From Sinorhizobium sp. (lineage in GTDB: Bacteria > Pseudomonadota > Alphaproteobacteria > Rhizobiales > Rhizobiaceae), in assembly GCA_031178305.1 (NCBI GenBank), contig JAPSJG010000149.1, positions 1-8,418 of the forward strand: 8,418 bases of DNA. Direction: 5' to 3'. Below, piece by piece: positions 4,958-8,418 of this stretch. Every line of letters begins with the position of its first letter. The first letter of the stretch is position 1. A program made the translations under genes and the position numbers. Below the pieces are notes generated by a model. It saw only the letters and a program-made list of their open reading frames with translations. It did no database searches and had not been told where the DNA came from.

Positions 4958-6393
4958 GGGGTGAACTCCTTGCTGCCTTTCTTTTTTGCTGCGTCGCCTG
5001 ATAGGACACTCGGGGGAACAACGTCCGGAACCGGAACCACATGGCGGGGAGTCTTGTCGGCCGGGACCAGCCGCCGGATGGCGGGTGCGGCAACGACTTC
5101 GCCGCGGTTTGCAAATGCCTCGTGGTTCTTCTCGATATCGTCGAGCTTGTAGAGATAATTGACCATCAGCCCGTGACCCTGGCGCATCGCCCGCTCGGAG
5201 CGGTCGGCGAGGAAATTGATGCGCTCGAGTCGCGCACCATTGCCGAGATGGAAACGCGCGACGGGGTCCACGACTCTCCCGCTGCGATTGCGGGCATTGA
5301 GGAAATACCAGGCGGCAGCCGCCGTCACGGTCGCCTGGATGCTTGCCACTGTTTCCGGTCGGTCGGCCCAATCCGGCGCATCGAGCGCCGCAAGCCTGTT
5401 GCGGTCGGCGGATGTCAACGCATCGGAGACTTCAGCGCGACGCTCGCGCGACAACCATTCGGCAAAGCCCGGCACTGGCGACAGCGTCACGAACGTGTCG
5501 AGACGGGGGAGTTCGCGACGCAGATCCTCCACCACCTGTTTGATCAGGAAGTTGCCGAAGAAAATGCCCCTAAGACCCTTCTGACAATTCGAAATGGAAT
5601 AGAAGACCGCCGTCGTCGCATCGGCGGCGCGGATCGGCGCGCGATCCTCCTTCAATAAGTCCGCGATGTTCGAGGGCATCTCCCGCGTCAGCGCCACTTC
5701 CACGAAAATCAACGGGTCATCGATGAGCTGCGGATGAAAGAAGGCAAAGCAGCGCCGGTCTTCCGGTGCAAGGCGCCGGCGCAACTCGTCCCAGCCGCCG
5801 ATGTGGTGAACGGCCTCGTAGCGAATGATCTTCTCCAGGATGTCGGCCGGGGTCGACCAGCTGATCGGCCGCAGCACCAGAAAGCCGCGATTGAACCAGG
5901 ACCCGAAGAGATGGGCGAAGTCTGCATCGACCGCCTCCAGATCTGGGTTCTCGGCCTTGAGCTTGAGCAGAAACTCCCGCATCCCGACGAGGGTGGCGAT
6001 GCCGTTTGGCGCGAGATTGAGCCTGCGGATCAGTTCCTGCCGGCGGGGTTCCGCCGCCTCGCTCAGCTCGAGCAGCGCCTTCGGATTCGAATCGGCGCGA
6101 TAGCCGTCGATCGCCCGCTCCAGGCGCTCGATGTTTGGCCCGAAGCGCGAGAGCAGCACAACCATGAAATCGCGCCGCTTCTCCGGATCGAAACCTTGCC
6201 AACGGTCGAGAATGTTCTTGGCAAGCGCCATGCCTGACGCTTCGCCTTGGCTCGACAAGAGGGTTTCGCAGAGCGCTTCCATAGTGCCGACCGCATCGAC
6301 TTCGCCATAGCGGGTGGGACCGAGCGACAAAAATCGTCGGCCGCGGTCGGTGATGCCCTGTAACATGTCGCTGAAAAATGACGTCGTTCTCAT
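4954..6393 (-). CDS. matA: Malonyl-CoA decarboxylase MatA
   Basis: The 479-residue protein is a full-length malonyl-CoA decarboxylase, which converts malonyl-CoA to acetyl-CoA and CO2. It has the helical N-terminal domain and the GNAT-like C-terminal domain. 'HPQLIDDPLIFVEVALT' lies at about 220-236 and 'TTAVFYSISNCQKGLRG' around 260-276, with the conserved serine in FYSIS. 'FVTLSPVPGF' follows near 301-310, and 'VARFHLGNGARLERINFL' near 378-395 holds the catalytic histidine (about 382). The ATG at 6393 follows a GGGGA about 7 bases upstream; an upstream extension of the frame would run through a dctM remnant and is not coding. The last 30 or so residues form a Pro/Val/Lys-rich tail beyond the usual end. 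The gene lies between a decayed dctM and a decayed matB, so its usual supply of malonyl-CoA from exogenous malonate is probably broken. No frameshift or stop is visible in it. Confidence 0.95.
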   Translation of the reverse strand: MRTTSFFSDMLQGITDRGRRFLSLGPTRYGEVDAVGTMEALCETLLSSQGEASGMALAKNILDRWQGFDPEKRRDFMVVLLSRFGPNIERLERAIDGYRADSNPKALLELSEAAEPRRQELIRRLNLAPNGIATLVGMREFLLKLKAENPDLEAVDADFAHLFGSWFNRGFLVLRPISWSTPADILEKIIRYEAVHHIGGWDELRRRLAPEDRRCFAFFHPQLIDDPLIFVEVALTREMPSNIADLLKEDRAPIRAADATTAVFYSISNCQKGLRGIFFGNFLIKQVVEDLRRELPRLDTFVTLSPVPGFAEWLSRERRAEVSDALTSADRNRLAALDAPDWADRPETVASIQATVTAAAAWYFLNARNRSGRVVDPVARFHLGNGARLERINFLADRSERAMRQGHGLMVNYLYKLDDIEKNHEAFANRGEVVAAPAIRRLVPADKTPRHVVPVPDVVPPSVLSGDAAKKKGSKEFTP

Positions 6394-6416
6394 TGGATCG
6401 TCCCCAGCATCCGGTT

Positions 6417-6738
6417 CTACGTCGCAATATCCGGGAAGATGCAAAGGATGATGATCGCCAGGAACATGACCAGCACATAAGGCAGGCAGCCCCAGAGAAT
6501 GTCCTTCGTCGGGATCTGCGGCGCGATAGCATTGATGACGAAAGGTGAGGCAGATCGGCGGCGTGATCAACCCACCTCCATGTTGATCGTCAGCATGATC
6601 GCGAACCAGTAGGGGTCAAATCCGGCCTGAGTGAAGATCGGGAAGAGCATCGGCGCGGTCATCACGATGACGGCGACCGGCGGCAGGCACATACCGCAGA
6701 TCAAGAGAAAAATGTCGATGATCGCCGTCACGGGGCTC
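6417..6738 (-). pseudogene. dctM: TRAP transporter large permease DctM, decayed C-terminal fragment
   Basis: Three pieces read on the minus strand as the end of a DctM-type TRAP permease, the 12-helix subunit of a sodium-driven dicarboxylate importer. First comes 'DIFLLICGMCLPPVAVIVMT' through 'FDPYWFAIMLTINMEVG'. After a lost base near 6570-6573 comes 'LITPPICLT'. After about two further lost bases near 6541 come 'VINAIAPQIPTKDILWGCLP' and the final helix with 'MFLAIIILCIFPDIAT', ending at TAG. The glycine of 'ITPPIG' has become Cys. Sequence before about 6738 no longer matches, so most of the gene is missing. It ends 23 bases before matA, the expected place for a malonate TRAP transporter in a rhizobial mat operon. 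It cannot make a working permease. Confidence 0.85.
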
Positions 6739-6880
6739 GCATCCGGCCCGGCCAGATCTTGCCCTGCCGGACAATAATCTTGTGAAAAAACCGATACTGG
6801 GGCACACTTTCTGGCTGCGGCTCGATCTCGAGGCCGGCCGTTCGCGCCGAGGGAGAGTTCACGTCGGAGGGGCGGCGTCC
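6739..6880. other. Rearrangement junction between malonate and Nuo-like loci
   Basis: This stretch lies between the last recognisable dctM residue and the NuoJ start. None of the six frames gives a nuoI, nuoH or TRAP motif that I recognise. I see no insertion-sequence end or inverted repeat. It is probably the breakpoint region where both loci lost sequence, and it must also hold any promoter for the Nuo-like genes unless transcription reads through from further left. Confidence 0.45.
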
Positions 6881-7381
6881 ATGGCTCAGGGGTTCTTTCT
6901 TCTGTTCGCTGCGGTGTCCGTGATCACGGCGCTGATGCTCGTCCTGGCGCGAAATCCGGTTCACAGCGCCTTGGCGCTGATGGCCTGTTTCCTGCAGATC
7001 TCCGCGATCTTCGTCCTTCTCGACGCGCCATTGCTCGCGGTTATCCAGATCTTCGTCTATGTCGGCGCGATCATGGTCCTGTTCCTGTTCGTCATCATGA
7101 TGATCGACGTCAGGGAAGCGGTGGCGGAGCGGTTTTTGCCCGGCGGCAACCTGCCGGCCATGGCGTTGCTCGTCCTGCTCGGGGTCGAGATGATGGTGCT
7201 CGTGTTCTGGAGCGACCGCTTTTCGCTCTCAGAGCCCGTCGCCAGTCGCGGTGGCGACCAGATCAGGGATTTGAGCACGACGCTTTTCGCGGATTATCTC
7301 CTGCCGTTCGAGGTCGCCTCCGTCATCCTGCTGGCAGCACTCGTCGGCGCCATCGTGCTGGCGCGAAAGGAGACCGGCTGA
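6881..7381 (+). CDS. nuoJ: NADH-quinone oxidoreductase subunit J (NuoJ-like)
   Basis: The 166-residue protein has about five membrane helices and the NuoJ hallmarks. An N-terminal helix is followed by 'ARNPVHSALALMACFLQISA' (23-42), the signature 'IQIFVYVGAIMVLFLFVIMM' (55-74) in the third helix, and a last helix 'LLPFEVASVILLAALVGAIV' (140-159). NuoJ is part of the membrane arm of complex I and contributes to the central proton path next to NuoK. The ATG at 6881 agrees with family N-termini and follows GGAGGGG; an in-frame GTG about 100 bases upstream would add a polar segment foreign to the family. Its stop overlaps the start of nuoK by one base. The gene that normally precedes it, nuoI, is not upstream. 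Confidence 0.93.
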   Translation: MAQGFFLLFAAVSVITALMLVLARNPVHSALALMACFLQISAIFVLLDAPLLAVIQIFVYVGAIMVLFLFVIMMIDVREAVAERFLPGGNLPAMALLVLLGVEMMVLVFWSDRFSLSEPVASRGGDQIRDLSTTLFADYLLPFEVASVILLAALVGAIVLARKETG

Positions 7382-7683
7382 TGGTTCCGCTTTGGTGGTA
7401 TATCGCTCTCGGCGTGGTCCTGTTCGTGATCGGAGCGGCTGGCGTGCTTTTGAGGCGCAACATCCTGGTGGTGCTGATGTCGCTGGAGCTGTTGCTCAAC
7501 TCGGTCAACATCAATTTCATCGCCTTCGGGCATTACTACGACGACTTCCGCGGCCAGATCTTTGCGATCTTCGTCATCGCCATCACCGCGGCGGAGGTTG
7601 CCGTCGCCCTCGGCATCCTTGTCGCCCTGGTGAGGAACAAATCCACCCTCAAGGTCGATGACGTCACAATGATGAAAGGATAG
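7381..7683 (+). CDS. nuoK: NADH-quinone oxidoreductase subunit K (NuoK-like)
   Basis: The 100-residue, three-helix protein matches NuoK in length and key residues. Glu36 in 'MSLELLLNSVNINFIAF' and Glu72 in 'ITAAEVAVALGI' correspond to the two membrane glutamates essential for proton pumping in E. coli NuoK. The same fold occurs in MrpC of multisubunit Na+/H+ antiporters, but the helix-2 motif and the NuoJ neighbour point to NuoK. It starts on the last base of the nuoJ stop (TGATG), so translation is coupled. A ribosome binding site (AAAGGAG) lies at the end of nuoJ. The next gene begins 4 bases after its stop. Confidence 0.94.
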   Translation: MVPLWWYIALGVVLFVIGAAGVLLRRNILVVLMSLELLLNSVNINFIAFGHYYDDFRGQIFAIFVIAITAAEVAVALGILVALVRNKSTLKVDDVTMMKG

Positions 7684-7687
7684 CGGC

Positions 7688-8418
7688 TTGGACCCCGTGG
7701 TTTCGATCCGGCCGCTCATTGCCATCGCCATCGCGGGCCTCGCAGCTCTTTTCGTTCTCCTTCTCCACAAGCATGAAAAGCTTCGCGACCTCGTATCGCC
7801 CGTGGCAGCGGTCGCGATGTTCGCGATCGTCGCCTCGATGGCGCCCACGGTGCTTTCGGGCGGGACCGTCGAGCTGCGCCTTTTCGAGATCCTGCCAGGC
7901 GTCGATTTCGCTTTCCGGGCCGATGCGCTCGGCATGGTGTTCGCCACCGTCTCGTCGCTCCTGTGGATCGTGGCGGCGATCTATTGCATCGGCTACATGC
8001 GGCACTTGAGGGAACACGCGCAGACCCGGTTCTATGCCTGTTTCGCGCTCAGCCTTGCGGCGGCCGTCGGCGGCGCCTTCGCCGCCAACCTCTTTACGCT
8101 GGTCATATTCTACGAGGTGCTGAGCCTCGTCACCTATCCGCTCGTCTACCACCACGAGGACGAAGAGGGATGGCTGGGCGGACGCAAGTATCTCGTCTAT
8201 CTGATGGGCGCCTCGAAAAGCGTGCTCCTCGCCGCCCTGGCGCTGACCTATCAGATCGCGGGCTCGCTCGATTTCGTCGCGGGGGGATTGCTGGCGCGCG
8301 CCGATGCCCCCGCGGCGCTGCTGACGGTCGTCTATTTCTGTTACCTTTTCGGATTCGCCAAGGCCGCGGTGATGCCGATGCACGCCTGGCTGCCGGCCGC
8401 GATGGTGGCGCCGACGCC
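7688..8418 (+). CDS. Proton-translocating antiporter-like subunit (NuoM/NuoL/MrpD family), partial
   Basis: The first 243 residues of a polytopic membrane protein run to the window end. They belong to the proton_antipo_M family shared by NuoL, NuoM, NuoN and Mrp antiporter subunits. 'LFTLVIFYEVLSLVTYPLV' holds Glu143, the equivalent of the TM5 glutamate that drives proton transfer. 'FGFAKAAVMPMHAWLPAAM' holds Lys225, matching the TM7 lysine and the 'HAWLP' signature, and the visible end 'VAPT' begins the conserved 'APTPVSALLH' motif. I take the TTG at 7688 as start because AAAGGA lies 7 bases before it and the family begins with a helix here; GTG at 7697 is possible. With only part of the protein and no downstream genes, I cannot choose between NuoM, NuoL and MrpD orthology. 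Four bases separate it from nuoK, so they form one operon. Confidence 0.88.
   Translation, partial: MDPVVSIRPLIAIAIAGLAALFVLLLHKHEKLRDLVSPVAAVAMFAIVASMAPTVLSGGTVELRLFEILPGVDFAFRADALGMVFATVSSLLWIVAAIYCIGYMRHLREHAQTRFYACFALSLAAAVGGAFAANLFTLVIFYEVLSLVTYPLVYHHEDEEGWLGGRKYLVYLMGASKSVLLAALALTYQIAGSLDFVAGGLLARADAPAALLTVVYFCYLFGFAKAAVMPMHAWLPAAMVAPT

Noticed and set aside
6394..6570. A 59-residue N-terminal extension of MatA
   Set aside because: The extension reads through the out-of-frame dctM remnant; the family start and a ribosome binding site fit the ATG at 6393.
1..8418. CRISPR array, tRNA or rRNA genes, complete insertion sequence
   Set aside because: No regularly spaced repeats, cloverleaf-like segments, rRNA signatures or transposase frames were seen on either strand.

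Overview
The window looks like part of an accessory replicon (megaplasmid or chromid) of a rhizobial alphaproteobacterium. Ensifer/Sinorhizobium or Rhizobium would fit, but the genus is an inference. The reasons are the high-GC codon use, the mix of catabolic genes (ectoine breakdown, malonate use), a ribbon-helix-helix regulator next to a PHB-depolymerase-type esterase, typical rhizobial small proteins, and a NuoJ/NuoK/antiporter-type membrane cluster.

Layout. 1-219 (+) is the C-terminal end of a DoeB/EutE-type deacetylase of ectoine catabolism. 384-2092 (-) is a two-gene unit: a ribbon-helix-helix regulator followed by a PHB-depolymerase-family esterase. A palindrome plus a third copy of its half-site lies in the presumed promoter of this unit. 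2130-2694 is a gene-poor stretch with several perfect inverted repeats. 2695-3816 (+) holds four small genes: one doubtful, one 39-residue lysine/arginine-rich protein, and an overlapping pair of 70 and 81 residues. 4101-4310 (+) is a cold-shock protein gene with a structured leader and a textbook rho-independent terminator.

Right after that terminator, 4398 to about 4530 looks like the 5' end of a group IIC intron, cut off before its catalytic core and reverse transcriptase. It abuts a decayed malonate locus on the minus strand. Read in that locus's own direction this is a frameshifted, 5'-truncated tail of a TRAP transporter large permease (dctM), then an intact malonyl-CoA decarboxylase gene (matA), then a malonyl-CoA synthetase gene (matB). 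matB keeps its start codon and C-terminal end but has lost most of the middle and carries a frameshift. As it stands the locus should neither import nor activate malonate, although the decarboxylase frame is open.

6881-8418 (+) begins a tightly packed cluster of proton-translocating membrane subunits: NuoJ, NuoK, and a NuoM/MrpD-like antiporter subunit that runs off the window. No nuoI or earlier nuo gene is visible upstream, so the cluster either lost its hydrophilic-arm genes at the rearranged junction with the malonate locus or is a stand-alone module.

No complete new defence or mobile system is visible. The most interesting signals are the intron relic placed behind a terminator, the stepwise decay of the malonate operon, the candidate autoregulatory operator, and the small-protein cluster.
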